The translations under genes and the position numbers were made by a program. Positions 25,220 through 34,875 of a stretch of 64,000 nucleotides of DNA are shown in pieces (position 1 is the first letter of the stretch; every line of letters starts with the position of its first letter). Below the pieces are notes generated by a model. It was not told the DNA's origin. It saw only the letters and a list, made by a program, of their open reading frames with translations, and searched no databases. Origin of the DNA: Haloglycomyces albus DSM 45210. Lineage in GTDB: Bacteria > Actinomycetota > Actinomycetes > Mycobacteriales > Micromonosporaceae. Location of the stretch: the NCBI RefSeq assembly GCF_000527155.1, contig NZ_AZUQ01000001.1:669891-733890 (forward strand), given 5' to 3'.

Positions 25220-26350
25220 GTGGATCAGAACACTCAGCTTCCAACCGTCGGAATGATCGGCGCGGGACAGCTCGCCCGCATGACGCACCAGGCCGCCATC
25301 GCACTGGGCCAGAGCCTCCATGTGCTCGCCACCGATCCAAAGGAGTCGGCCGCCGTGGTCACCCCGTACACCGAAATCGGGGATTGGACGAACGCGGACG
25401 ACCTGAAAAGGTTCGCGCGCGACAAGACAGTGGTCACCTTCGACCACGAACATGTACCGCAGGACGTACTCAACGCGCTCCAAGAGTCCAACGTAGCAAT
25501 GGAGCCCAGACCGGAAGCCCTGTTGTACGCACAGGACAAACAGGCGATGCGCCAACGCCTGGGAAAGCTCGGCCTACCCATGCCACGCTGGTCGCCGGTG
25601 GACTCCATCAGCGACGTCAACGCCTTCGGCTACCCCTGCGTTCTCAAGGCCGCCGCGGGGGGCTACGACGGCAAGGGCGTCTGGATGGTCAAGGACTCCA
25701 CCGAGGCCGAGGAGGTCTTGGCCGGCGGAGTTCGCCTCATCGCGGAGGAAAGAGTCGCCCTCTTGGGAGAGGTCGCCATTCAAATCGCCCGTACGCCCAG
25801 CGGAGACATTCGGTTCTACCCCTTGGTGGAAACCGTACAACGCGACGGGATCTGCGTGGCGACCATAGCGCCGGCCCGAATCAACGAGACCGAAGAGCGT
25901 CAAGCCCGCGAGATCGCCGCCACCGTCGCCGAAGACCTCGGGGTGACTGGAACGATGGCGGTGGAGCTCTTCCACACGAAGGACGGCCTCCTGGTCAACG
26001 AACTGGCCATGCGCCCCCACAATTCCGGTCACTGGACGATCGAGGGAGCGACCACCTCGCAGTTCGAACAACACCTTCGGGCGGTACTCGACTACCCTCT
26101 GGGCGAAACGAACATGACCGCACCCGTCGTCGTCATGGCCAATATCCTGGGCGGACCGGAAGGCGGCCCCCGCCTCGACGAACGGGTTCAGCAGCTCATG
26201 CACGACGATCCCGGGGCACGCCTGCACCTGTACGGGAAGTCCATTCGCCCCGGCCGGAAGATCGGCCACGTCACCGTATCCGGCAGCGATCTCGATACCA
26301 CCCGCAAACGTGCCCTGCGCGCGGCGCAATGGATTCGCGAAGGCCACTAG
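25220..26350 (+). CDS. purK: N5-carboxyaminoimidazole ribonucleotide synthase PurK
   Basis: 376 codons from GTG 25220. PurK is the ATP-grasp enzyme that makes N5-CAIR from AIR, bicarbonate and ATP in purine synthesis. Visible: N-terminal VGMIGAGQLARMTHQAAIAL, TFDHEHVP, MEPRPEALLYAQDKQAMRQR, the ATP-grasp lid FGYPCVLKAAAGGYDGKGVW, the metal-binding VELFHTKDGLLVNELAMRPH and NSGHWTIEG with SQFEQHLRAVLDYPLG. The order purK then purE matches the two-step CAIR route, but 293 bases separate the two genes here. Start chosen because the alignment to family N-termini fits, although the ribosome binding site is weak. Confidence 0.95.
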   Translation: MDQNTQLPTVGMIGAGQLARMTHQAAIALGQSLHVLATDPKESAAVVTPYTEIGDWTNADDLKRFARDKTVVTFDHEHVPQDVLNALQESNVAMEPRPEALLYAQDKQAMRQRLGKLGLPMPRWSPVDSISDVNAFGYPCVLKAAAGGYDGKGVWMVKDSTEAEEVLAGGVRLIAEERVALLGEVAIQIARTPSGDIRFYPLVETVQRDGICVATIAPARINETEERQAREIAATVAEDLGVTGTMAVELFHTKDGLLVNELAMRPHNSGHWTIEGATTSQFEQHLRAVLDYPLGETNMTAPVVVMANILGGPEGGPRLDERVQQLMHDDPGARLHLYGKSIRPGRKIGHVTVSGSDLDTTRKRALRAAQWIREGH

Positions 26351-26590
26351 ACTGAACAAACGACGGTACAGGTGGCGCATAAACCGGTCTTCGTCGAAAC
26401 AACATCAGCGCCACACCGAACGGCCAAACTGACACAACAATGCAACGAGCGCCGAAGTCGCGAGGTTGCCGAAGAGCTGGAAAAGAGCTCAGGCGCTGCA
26501 CAGTGCGTTGAACAGTGGCGTTCGCAGGATCCAGGCGTGCTTCAGCACGTCGGGGGCTGCGAAGGACGCTGGGCAACGTGCTGTGGAGGG

Positions 26591-26631
26591 GCTGAGCGGT
26601 CACCTACCTACCAACCAATGCTGAGCGGTCA
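26591..26631 (+). repeat. Direct repeat just upstream of purE
   Basis: GCTGAGCGGTCA occurs at 26591-26602 and again at 26620-26631, 29 bases apart. The second copy ends 12 bases before the purE ATG and abuts the ribosome binding site. It could be a regulatory half-site pair or a small duplication. Confidence 0.45.
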
Positions 26632-26643
26632 GGAGAAACGAAA

Positions 26644-27162
26644 ATGGAGAAGGCGCGCGTCGGCATCATCATGGGTTCCGATTCCGATTGGCCCACGATG
26701 GAAGCCGCCACCACAGAGCTGCAACGCTTCAACATTCCTTATGAGGTGCGGGTCGTATCGGCGCACCGCACTCCCCATTCTATGCTCACCTACGCCGAAA
26801 GCGCCGCCTCGCGAGGCGTCCAAGCCATCATCGCCGGTGCCGGAGGCGCGGCGCACCTGCCCGGAATGGTCGCGGCGGCAACCCCCTTGCCGGTCATCGG
26901 AGTTCCCGTACCACTCAAACACCTCGACGGAATGGATTCACTTCTGTCGATCGTGCAGATGCCTTCCGGCGTGCCGGTTGCGACCGTATCGATCGGGAAC
27001 GCGCAGAACGCCGGTCTTCTGGCGGTTCGTATCCTGGGTGCCACCGACGAAACTCTACGCAACCGTATGGCCTCGTATCAGGTCGACCTGGAACGCATGG
27101 TGACGGAGAAAAACTCCCGCCTGCAGTACCGCTTGGCACACGGCGGGGACGATAACGGCTAG
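26644..27162 (+). CDS. purE: N5-carboxyaminoimidazole ribonucleotide mutase PurE
   Basis: 172 codons, ATG 26644 with AGGAG upstream. PurE (class I) moves the carboxylate of N5-CAIR to give CAIR, the step after PurK. Hallmarks: [40 protein letters not shown], the [19 protein letters not shown] loop with its active-site His, and [20 protein letters not shown] followed by [20 protein letters not shown]. Length is normal. Its stop codon shares one base with the GTG start of the following HAD phosphatase gene, so the two are probably co-translated. Confidence 0.96.
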   Translation: MEKARVGIIMGSDSDWPTMEAATTELQRFNIPYEVRVVSAHRTPHSMLTYAESAASRGVQAIIAGAGGAAHLPGMVAAATPLPVIGVPVPLKHLDGMDSLLSIVQMPSGVPVATVSIGNAQNAGLLAVRILGATDETLRNRMASYQVDLERMVTEKNSRLQYRLAHGGDDNG

Positions 27163-27809
27163 TGGTCCTCCTCGACTTTCAAGCCGTCCTGTTCGACCTG
27201 GACGGCACCTTGGTGAACTCACAACCGGCCATCGAACGTTCCGTACGGCGGTGGGCGGCCGAACACGGTCTTGACGAGGAGTACGTGCTGGCACGCGCGG
27301 AAGGGCGACAGGATGCCGACCTGGTGGCCGAGGTCGCCCCGGACCAGGACATCGAACGCGAAGCCGCACGCATCGCGGAGTTGGAGGCGGCGGATACGAC
27401 GGCCGTCCACGCCGTAGTGGGCGCGCGTCGACTGCTCGACTCACTTCCGCACGACCGCTGGGCCATCGTGACGTCGGGGACCTACGAGGTCGCGAGCGCC
27501 CGCTTGCGGGCCGCCGGATTGCCACGGCCCGAGGTGTTTTTGACCGCCGACGTCGTCCAGCACGGTAAGCCCCACCCGAGTGGCTACCTGACCGCCGCGG
27601 ATCGTTTGGGGTTCACGCCCGAGGAATGTCTGATTTTTGAAGACACTGCCACCGGGGTCAAGGCGTCCGTCGCCGCGGGGATCCGATGTGTCGGGGTCGG
27701 TGACGACGTGCGGCCGGCACAGGGCAGCGAGACGGTGGCCTCCATTTCGGATTTCACCTCCGTTGAACTGCGGCACGGTGACAACGCGTGGCAGTTGGTT
27801 CTCGGCTAG
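27162..27809 (+). CDS. HAD-superfamily phosphatase (sugar-phosphatase-like)
   Basis: 215 codons from GTG 27162, overlapping the purE stop by one base. HAD motif I is VLFDLDGTLVNSQP (nucleophile and acid Asp); motif II lies in WAIVTSGTYEVASARL; motif III and IV are GKPHPSGYLTAADRLGF and CLIFEDTATGVKASVAAGI. The alpha-helical cap between motif I and II is of the C1, beta-phosphoglucomutase/GPP type, and the overall sequence resembles small sugar-phosphate phosphatases. Substrate unknown. Coupling to purE hints at a phosphate-metabolite clean-up role, but that is inference. Confidence 0.85.
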   Translation: MVLLDFQAVLFDLDGTLVNSQPAIERSVRRWAAEHGLDEEYVLARAEGRQDADLVAEVAPDQDIEREAARIAELEAADTTAVHAVVGARRLLDSLPHDRWAIVTSGTYEVASARLRAAGLPRPEVFLTADVVQHGKPHPSGYLTAADRLGFTPEECLIFEDTATGVKASVAAGIRCVGVGDDVRPAQGSETVASISDFTSVELRHGDNAWQLVLG

Positions 27810-27918
27810 GGACGGTACCTGGTCTCGTGTTGACGGCACGCACCGCCGGGTTCTCGGCAGGCGCGATCGTATTAACGTGGTTAAAAGCCGAATGTTTCGC
27901 ACGACCAGGGAGAGAACA

Positions 27919-28971
27919 ATGCAGACGTCGCAATTTCACACGATAGCCGATGTGGAGGCGGCCTCGCGGCACGCGATGCCTCGACCGGCATGGGACTACA
28001 TCAGTGGTGGAGCCGGCGATGAGGTCACCATGCGCGCTAATCGGGACGTTTTCGAGGAACGCCGTTTCCTTCCGCGCATGCTGCGCGAAGTGTCCACCAT
28101 CGATTCCGCCACCACGGTACTGGGTGCCCCTTCGTCGATGCCGTTTGCGGTCGCACCGATGGCCTATCAGAAACTCGCCCATCCCGACGGCGAACTGGCG
28201 ACGGCGCGTGCCGCCCGCGAACAGGGCGTCCCCTTCCATTTGGCCACCATGAGCAGTATCGCCATGGAGACGGTGGTAGAGACGCCGGGCGAGTACGTGT
28301 TTCAGTTGTACTGGCTGCGTGATCGTGATCTTATGGCCCAGATGCTCAACAGTGCCGAAACGTTCGGGTGTCGTGCCGTGGTTCTGACCGTGGACGCTCC
28401 CGTTCTGGGACAAAGAGTTCGGGACACGAGGCACGACTTCAGCCTGCCCGACGACGTCCATGCGGCGAATCTGATGGACGAGGAGGAATCGGGCAACCTC
28501 AAGGAGTCGATCGACTTGAGTTTCGATTCCTCCCTGAAGTGGGACGACCTCGCCTGGATTCGGGAAAACTGTTCCCTTCCCTTGATCGTCAAGGGGATTT
28601 TGCATCCCGACGACGCGCGTGCGGCGGTCGATCACGGGGCCTCGGCGATCGTGGTGTCCAATCACGGCGGTCGCCAACTCGATCAGGCCGTATCCAGTCT
28701 GGAGGTCCTTCCGGTGATTCGGGAGGCGGTCGGTCCTGATTTCGAGATCGTCTTGGACAGTGGAATTCGCTCGGGGCGTGACGTCCTATTGGCTCTGGCG
28801 CGCGGTGCCGATTCGGTGCTCATCGGACGTCCGATCCTATGGGGCTTGGCAGCGGCCGGTGAAGCGGGGGTCAACCGCGTCCTCGAACTGTTGGGGACGC
28901 AGCTGACCGATGCGATGGCGCAAGCGGGCGCTCGTACCGTGGCCGAAGCCAAGAACGTTCACGTCTGGTAA
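27919..28971 (+). CDS. FMN-dependent alpha-hydroxy-acid dehydrogenase/oxidase (lactate type)
   Basis: 350 codons from ATG 27919, which has AGGGAGAG upstream; an in-frame extension to 27637 overlaps the preceding gene and is rejected. The family oxidises L-2-hydroxy acids such as L-lactate with FMN. Visible: WDYISGGAGDEVTMRANRDV, FAVAPMAYQKLAHPDGELAT, the FQLYWLRDR and VLTVDAPVLGQRVRD strands, LIVKGILHPDDARAAVDHGA with the conserved Lys, AIVVSNHGGRQLD (catalytic His) and LDSGIRSGRDVLLALARGAD. The sequence fits lactate/2-hydroxyacid oxidases. The physiological acid and electron acceptor cannot be read from sequence. Convergent with the kinase gene 26 bases away. Confidence 0.88.
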   Translation: MQTSQFHTIADVEAASRHAMPRPAWDYISGGAGDEVTMRANRDVFEERRFLPRMLREVSTIDSATTVLGAPSSMPFAVAPMAYQKLAHPDGELATARAAREQGVPFHLATMSSIAMETVVETPGEYVFQLYWLRDRDLMAQMLNSAETFGCRAVVLTVDAPVLGQRVRDTRHDFSLPDDVHAANLMDEEESGNLKESIDLSFDSSLKWDDLAWIRENCSLPLIVKGILHPDDARAAVDHGASAIVVSNHGGRQLDQAVSSLEVLPVIREAVGPDFEIVLDSGIRSGRDVLLALARGADSVLIGRPILWGLAAAGEAGVNRVLELLGTQLTDAMAQAGARTVAEAKNVHVW

Positions 28972-28997
28972 AGCCCGATGCGCCACGTCCACGCGGC

Positions 28998-30917
28998 TTA
29001 ATCGGAGTTCGCTCGGGAGAACTGGCTGCCGGTCACGTTCTCCCCTTCCGCATTGCCGGCGATGCACTGGAAGGTGCCGTTGTCCGGCAGATGGACGGCG
29101 GTCGTCCAGTCGATGCGTTCGGCACCGACCAATTCCTGCAGCGGCCCGTCTTCCCTCTGCCCGTCAATACAGAGTCCCTGGATGAGGTCGTTGGACTGTG
29201 CCTCCGCCATATCGGTCACGCCTTCGGGCAACGGTCCCTGGGCGTAGGCCTCCCATTGATGTGAGGCGTCGCAGGAGACCGGGGAGAATCCGTCCCCGGG
29301 GTCGCCGTCGAAACAGACGGGTTCTTCCACACAAGAGGCTCCGTCGGCCGTCAAGGTGCATTCGGCGACGTAGTCCTCGGCCTGGCTTTCCTTTTCCAGG
29401 TCACGAGTCGGTTCGCTGCGGAACAGGAAATAACCTCCGACTCCCAACCCCGCGAGAACCAGGACTCCGACGGTGACCAAACCGATCAGTCGTCCCATGT
29501 CGGAGGTGGAACCGCCCCGCTCACGCAGTCGCCGTTCCCGTCGGGTGATGCCTCCGGTATCGGTCGGGCTCACGGATTTTTCCGCCAACGGAGCGGGCAG
29601 ACGGTCGTCGTGTTCGTTGACGGCGCGGCGATCCAGCTCATTGAGCTGTACGTCGACGACGTCGGGGCCGGGTGTCTCCTGCTGTAGCCCCGAGTTCGGT
29701 GTTTCGGGCGGGACGGCCATGTTGCCGGGAACGTCGCCCCACGGAGCCGCCGCCTGAGGCGACGGTTCACCGTATTGCTTACGAGGCAAGGGAAGCCGTT
29801 CGGTATCGGCTTCTTCTTCAACGTCCGCTGCCGATTGATGCCCATTATGGAGTGTGGGGATCAGGTGCGTCTGGTCGACATTCGCTCCATGGCCGTCCTG
29901 CGGTGCGAGTTCGGCGTCCGGTTGGTTGTCGATCGGGGCGGGAGCGGAGGCGAACGCGGAGAAGGTTCCCTGCAGAGGGGGCGATAGGAATTGCTGACTC
30001 GTCTCCACCACCGGCAGCACGCCGGTGGACTCCTCTGGAATGGAGGAGAGCGAGTCTCTGAAGTATTCGGCGGTGGGTCGCCCCGCCGGATTGTCGATCA
30101 GACCCGTTTTCAACATCTCGGTGAGGAGTGGGGAGACGCCCGGGATATTGGGGATCGGTTGAGAAAAGAGCGCTTGTACTTCGTTGATGTCCGATACGCC
30201 TTGTTCCGGAAAGCGCGGTGGCGTTCCGTTCAGCAGGGTGTAGAGCGACGCGGCCAAGGAGTACACATCGGCCGCGGAAGTGATTTGGCCGTGTTCAAAA
30301 ACTTCACGCGCGGCGAAGGCGGGGGTGGCGGTGACCGAGACGGGTCCGGTCGATCCGTCTGGATTGTCGGTCGCGAATCCGAGGTCGGTCAGCAGCGCTT
30401 CCCGATTCTCATTGACCAAGATATTGGCCGGCTTCACATCACCGTGGACCAGGCCCTGGGAGTGAATCTCCACCAACGCGTCCGCGACTCTGATTCCCAG
30501 CTTCAATACCGCCGAGGGATCCAACGGCCCGACGGTCCGCAAGGCCTGTGCGGCGTTGGTGGGACAGAGTTCCATGATGACGTACGGGTGACCGCCGTTG
30601 GCGACACCGGCCGAATAGATCGGAATGATGCAGGGGTGCTGGGATACGACTCGTGCCTGAGCCATGGTGTGGTGAAAACGGTCCCGTTGCCGAGCGTCGG
30701 TCAACTGCCGCCGCTCGATCTTGACCGCCACTCGGCGCCGCAGATGCGCTGACTCGGCCGCCCAGACCCGTGAATAGGCTCCGGTGGCCAAGGGCTGGAA
30801 GTTCCCCAGCTCTTCATGCCCTTGCAGGAGGTATTCGGGTGTCTCCTCGGCACTCGCGGCACGACGGTGAGGAGGATGAGATTCAAACTGGGCGCCCATG
30901 GCCGACATGGTATCCAC
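28998..30917 (-). CDS. Membrane Ser/Thr protein kinase, atypical (septum-formation-like ectodomain)
   Basis: 639 codons from GTG 30917 with GGAGG nine bases upstream. The kinase domain spans about residues 35-290: ATGAYSRVW loop, VAVKIERR (Lys66), HGDVKPANIL (Asp160) and DLGFA (Asp178), then ADVYSLAASLYTLLNGTPP. The catalytic loop reads HGD instead of HRD (non-RD kinase), and no Glu is evident at the usual helix-C position. A long low-complexity linker precedes one transmembrane helix near 474-498 (LIGLVTVGVLVLAGLGVGGY). The outer part (about 500-639) has paired Cys and a CDASHQWEAYAQG segment resembling the septum-formation domain. It probably links an envelope signal to intracellular phosphorylation. 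Confidence 0.85.
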   Translation of the reverse strand: MDTMSAMGAQFESHPPHRRAASAEETPEYLLQGHEELGNFQPLATGAYSRVWAAESAHLRRRVAVKIERRQLTDARQRDRFHHTMAQARVVSQHPCIIPIYSAGVANGGHPYVIMELCPTNAAQALRTVGPLDPSAVLKLGIRVADALVEIHSQGLVHGDVKPANILVNENREALLTDLGFATDNPDGSTGPVSVTATPAFAAREVFEHGQITSAADVYSLAASLYTLLNGTPPRFPEQGVSDINEVQALFSQPIPNIPGVSPLLTEMLKTGLIDNPAGRPTAEYFRDSLSSIPEESTGVLPVVETSQQFLSPPLQGTFSAFASAPAPIDNQPDAELAPQDGHGANVDQTHLIPTLHNGHQSAADVEEEADTERLPLPRKQYGEPSPQAAAPWGDVPGNMAVPPETPNSGLQQETPGPDVVDVQLNELDRRAVNEHDDRLPAPLAEKSVSPTDTGGITRRERRLRERGGSTSDMGRLIGLVTVGVLVLAGLGVGGYFLFRSEPTRDLEKESQAEDYVAECTLTADGASCVEEPVCFDGDPGDGFSPVSCDASHQWEAYAQGPLPEGVTDMAEAQSNDLIQGLCIDGQREDGPLQELVGAERIDWTTAVHLPDNGTFQCIAGNAEGENVTGSQFSRANSD

Positions 30918-31479
30918 TAGCTTTGGCCTCCAGTCGTCACATTGTCCGACAGTGTGCCCCCGCGGACTGCGAAATAATCCCGGTCGTCACCCCGCCGACG
31001 CCGCGCGGATTCTGCACGGGCCGCGCCGAACGGGCAGGGTACGGATATCACGATCATTCACCACAACTCCTTATAGGGGACTCGAAGCTGATTGGGTCAC
31101 GGGCCTCGAGCACGTTCCGACGCGGAGACTCCCGGGAGCGAACACGCTGTCTCTTACCTAGGCGGGAGCTCAGATGCCGTTCCCCATTCTATAAAACTAC
31201 GTCACCAAACCCGAGGCATCATCACCCCCGTTGTCCGACTAACCGAACAGACTACTCATTTTGACCAAATGTATGAGGTGGCTAATGCGTGTCGCGAAGG
31301 ATAAGTAGCGCATAGTAATCCCATCCCCCGTGGAGCGCGTGGGCGGGCGAGTCAAAGCGACGGTTCAAGGGACTCGCCTGCCCCGCGTACCACATAAACG
31401 TCCATCCTCACACGGTATGACGTGGCGGACTCCGAATCCGGTATTTCCGCGTCGGGTCGAGCGGCAATCCAGGCGAAGG
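30918..31479. other. Intergenic region between kinase and cyclase genes
   Basis: 562 bases between two minus-strand genes. No reading frame with a ribosome binding site and coding character was found, and no tRNA fold. The promoter of the kinase gene should lie at its left end. Contains AT-rich patches (31190-31310). Confidence 0.45.
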
Positions 31480-34400
31480 TCACCGACGGTCGGCGTTCAG
31501 ACGTTCGGTGGCCCAGCGGTTGGCCTGGTCGTCCTCCCCGGCCGCCTCCAACGTCTTTTCCGCCCAGTAACGCCCTTCCTCAAAATCTCCCAGATCATCC
31601 AGTAGTTGGGCGTATCGTGCGACGATGCGATTGCGGGGCCAACCCAACGACGGTTCCTCCCACTGCTGCACCAACGGCTCCAACTCCGCCAGTGCCGCTG
31701 GAACGTCTCCTTGGGCGGCAAAGGTATCGGCCAATAGGGCACTGGCCGCCGCCCGAGCGTTGTCGCGGACTTCGGTCGGTGAGATGCGTTGCAGCGTGTC
31801 GCGTGCGATGGACTGTGCGCCGCTGATGTCACCCGCCTCCAGCAGCGTGCGTCCGCGAATGATGTGGGACAGTCCCACCAGCAAGGCCTGTCCGGTCAAG
31901 GCCCCGAACGTCTCAGCCTGCTGCGACAGTTCCAATGCTTCGTCGCGAGCGCCGAATCGATCGGCGATCAAGGCACGCACCAAAGTGGCGAAGCCTTTGC
32001 CCCAGTCGTCGTTGATGCGGTGGAAATCGGCGAAGGCCTCCCGCGCCTCTTGGTCGGCTCCTTCTCCTTCACCCAATTCGACGAGTGCGGCGGCGTGTAT
32101 CGCCCGCAGCAATCCGACTGCGAAGAGGTCCCCGGCTCTTTCCCCGATCGGAAGGAAGGTCTCGGCCAAGCGTTTGGCGTCGCCGTAACGGCCGGCCAGC
32201 AGCAGAGTGAACGCATTGGCACCGCGTACCCAGGCTCGTCCCACCTGATCGTGGTTGCGGGCGAAGATCTTGGCGGCGCGGCGCAGGGCGTCCTCGGCCC
32301 GGGAGAAGTCCCCTCGGGCCGTGTCCGCCCACGCACGATGTTGCAGAGCCCACGCCTCGCGGCGCTCGTCATCGGCCTCGTCGGCCACCTCGTAGGCCGA
32401 ATGGAAGTGCTCCTCGGCCTCCGACAGGCGACCACCGAGGAAGTCCAACATGCCGAGCCGACATTCAGCGTCGCAACGCGGTCCGGGCAACTGCTCGCGT
32501 TTGGCGATGTCCAAGGCCGCCTGCCAGGTCGATCGGGCCGCTTCCAGTTCCCCCAAGTACCGTTGAATACGACCGCGCAACAGCAAAAGCTGCGCGGTGA
32601 GATTCGCGTCGGTCTCCTGCGGCTGCGACTGCGGATGGCTCAACGACAGCCCGACGTTCTCGGCCAAAGCGTCGATTTCCGCTTCGGCCTGCTCCACCCG
32701 ACCCAGACGTGCCAAGGCGCGAGCGCGCAGGAGACGGTCGTTGGGCCCCAAGGGGTGCAGTTTTTCGATCCCGTCCAGCAACCCGATCGCCCGGTCGGGC
32801 TCGGAGCTGTTCATGGCCCGTAGAGCCTGCTGGTGGACGGCTTCGAGGGCCAAGGGAACCACGTCCCATACTTCGTCGGCCCGCTCGATTTCCAAGTCAC
32901 CGGCCAGTTCCGCCGCTTGTTTGGCGTGGTGGACCACGAGGTCGTCGGCGCTTTGGCCGTCAAGTTCCATGGTCGCCGCCCACCGTGCGATCTCGGCGTG
33001 CGCGTGAGCGGCGTCGGCTTTCCCGATCGGAGTGTAGGCGGCCTCGCGCAGCAATGGCGTGACGAAACGGTACCCGCCGTAGGAGCGGCGGCGCAGCATG
33101 CGTCGATCCAGGAGCTCCTGCAGAGCGCCGTCGAAATCGGAACCCAACTCTTTGCGCAGCAGTTCGGTCGCTTCCGGGCCGATGGCGTCGCCGAAGACCG
33201 AGGACGCGCGCAGGAGGGATCGCGCCGCAGAGCCGAGTGCGTCGATCCGAGCGCCCAGCACCTGGGCAAGGTCACGGGACAGTACCTTGCCGGTGAGGGA
33301 CCCGACCGCGAGGTGCCACTCGTCGTCGCCCGCCACCAACAGGTCCTGCTCGGTGAGAAGCGTGATGAGTTCGGCCAGGTAGTACGGGTTTCCCTGGGCG
33401 AATCCGAGGAGTTTCTCCTCGTCGCGTTTGGGAAGTTTCCCGCCGTCGAGGAAGGCCGTCAGCAGCCGGGCGGCCTCTGAACCGTTCAGGGGCGGAAGCG
33501 GATACACCTCGGCTTCGGATATGTGAGCCAGCAGGGGCGATACCCGCGTTGCCGGACCGGCGTCGCGCCCGTGCCCGGGTGTGCGGGGTGGACGCATCCG
33601 GGTGAGTTCGGGACGCCCGAAGATCATGGTCAGTACCGGACCCTCGATGCGGCTGAGGGCGGTGCCGAGCGCGTCGAGTCCTTCGTCGGTGGCGGTGTGC
33701 AGGTCGTCGAGTATCAGCGCCATGGGGCCGGTCTCGGCGATGGCGGTCAACAGGTTCGCCACGGTGATCGGGACGAGCTGTGCCTCGGATTTGTCGCCGA
33801 TGAACCCGCCCGGCCCCGAGTCGTCGGGGCTGTGGCGGTGTCCCAGGAGGCCGAGCAACACTTCCAGGTTGACCGGGGTGGAACTGTCGGCGGTAATCCG
33901 ACGCAGTTTATTGCGCGCGCTGGTGCGGTCCATGTCGAACGACAGACCCGCGGCCTTGCGCACCAGGTCGGCCAGCGGGCCGAATCGGCGTGCCTCGCCG
34001 TACGGTGCCGAGCGAATGGAGAGGGTACGGACTCCGCGTTCGGTGGCCAAGGTGCGAATTTCGCGGGCGAATCGGGTCTTGCCCATTCCGGCTTCGGCCG
34101 TGTGGATGACCACCAGTGGTTCACGGCGGTCCCGGACGGTGTCCAAGCGGCCCGCGACGCGACCGAGCTCCGCTTCACGGCCGATGAACGGTGCGGTGTC
34201 ACCGAGCGACGCGCGGGTTCCCGGCTCGTCTTCCAGTCCCAGCAGCTGATACACCTCGGTTTCGGCGCGTTTACCTTTGAGGCGGACCGGTTGGAGTTTA
34301 CGCCATACGGCCATGTGCCGGGTGGCCTGAATCGTGGTCGCGCCCGCCCAGATGGTTCCGGTAGTGGCCTTGTCGCAAATGCGGGCAGCCGTGTTGACCG

Positions 34401-34875
34401 TGTCCCCGATGACGGTGTATTCGAGGCTGGCCTGCATTCCCGATACCACCAGCCCGGTGCGCAGGCCGATACGCAGTCCGATCGGCAGACCGCCGCCGGA
34501 CTCGACCTTCAGCAGTTTCCGGACACGCTTCTGCATGGCGGCCGCCGCTCGGACGGCACGTTCGGCGTCGTCTTCGTGGCTTAGAGGTGCTCCGAACACC
34601 GCCATGAGTCCGTCGCCGGTGAGCTTGTCGACGTGCCCGCCGAAAGTGTTGACGGAATTGACGCATTCGGCCAACAATCGGTCGGTCACGCTGGAAACCC
34701 GTTCGGGATCCTGTCCTTCGGACCAGGTGGTGAAATCCGACAGATCGGCGAAGAGCACCGTGACATAGCGTCGTTCGGTGGAGGGAGCGGAGGCTTCGGG
34801 GGACAGTGGAGCTCCGCATTGGTGGCAATACCGGGCCGCGGGAATGGTCGGCGTCGAACAGAATGGACAAATCAC
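31480..34875 (-). CDS. Zinc-ribbon adenylate/guanylate cyclase fused to AAA-type ATPase and TPR region
   Basis: 1131 codons, ATG 34875. Residues 3-20 form a zinc ribbon (C3-x2-C6, C17-x2-C20). Residues about 36-215 are a class III cyclase domain: VTVLFADLSDFTTW (first metal Asp), TGDGLMAVFGAP (second metal Asp), and EYTVIGDTVNTAARICD. Residues about 225-560 are a STAND-type ATPase beginning with FIGREAELGRVAGRLD and the P-loop AEAGMGKTRFAREI; LILDDLHTATDEG fits Walker B. The rest is alpha-helical and TPR-like. This is the layout of cytosolic sensory cyclases common in actinomycetes. It may make cAMP upon nucleotide-gated activation. Ligand unknown. Confidence 0.88.
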   Translation of the reverse strand: MICPFCSTPTIPAARYCHQCGAPLSPEASAPSTERRYVTVLFADLSDFTTWSEGQDPERVSSVTDRLLAECVNSVNTFGGHVDKLTGDGLMAVFGAPLSHEDDAERAVRAAAAMQKRVRKLLKVESGGGLPIGLRIGLRTGLVVSGMQASLEYTVIGDTVNTAARICDKATTGTIWAGATTIQATRHMAVWRKLQPVRLKGKRAETEVYQLLGLEDEPGTRASLGDTAPFIGREAELGRVAGRLDTVRDRREPLVVIHTAEAGMGKTRFAREIRTLATERGVRTLSIRSAPYGEARRFGPLADLVRKAAGLSFDMDRTSARNKLRRITADSSTPVNLEVLLGLLGHRHSPDDSGPGGFIGDKSEAQLVPITVANLLTAIAETGPMALILDDLHTATDEGLDALGTALSRIEGPVLTMIFGRPELTRMRPPRTPGHGRDAGPATRVSPLLAHISEAEVYPLPPLNGSEAARLLTAFLDGGKLPKRDEEKLLGFAQGNPYYLAELITLLTEQDLLVAGDDEWHLAVGSLTGKVLSRDLAQVLGARIDALGSAARSLLRASSVFGDAIGPEATELLRKELGSDFDGALQELLDRRMLRRRSYGGYRFVTPLLREAAYTPIGKADAAHAHAEIARWAATMELDGQSADDLVVHHAKQAAELAGDLEIERADEVWDVVPLALEAVHQQALRAMNSSEPDRAIGLLDGIEKLHPLGPNDRLLRARALARLGRVEQAEAEIDALAENVGLSLSHPQSQPQETDANLTAQLLLLRGRIQRYLGELEAARSTWQAALDIAKREQLPGPRCDAECRLGMLDFLGGRLSEAEEHFHSAYEVADEADDERREAWALQHRAWADTARGDFSRAEDALRRAAKIFARNHDQVGRAWVRGANAFTLLLAGRYGDAKRLAETFLPIGERAGDLFAVGLLRAIHAAALVELGEGEGADQEAREAFADFHRINDDWGKGFATLVRALIADRFGARDEALELSQQAETFGALTGQALLVGLSHIIRGRTLLEAGDISGAQSIARDTLQRISPTEVRDNARAAASALLADTFAAQGDVPAALAELEPLVQQWEEPSLGWPRNRIVARYAQLLDDLGDFEEGRYWAEKTLEAAGEDDQANRWATERLNADRR

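Noticed and set aside
26372-27103. 243-codon frame spanning the purK-purE gap
   Set aside because: Its second half runs through purE in another frame, and its first half shows no domain and no ribosome binding site.
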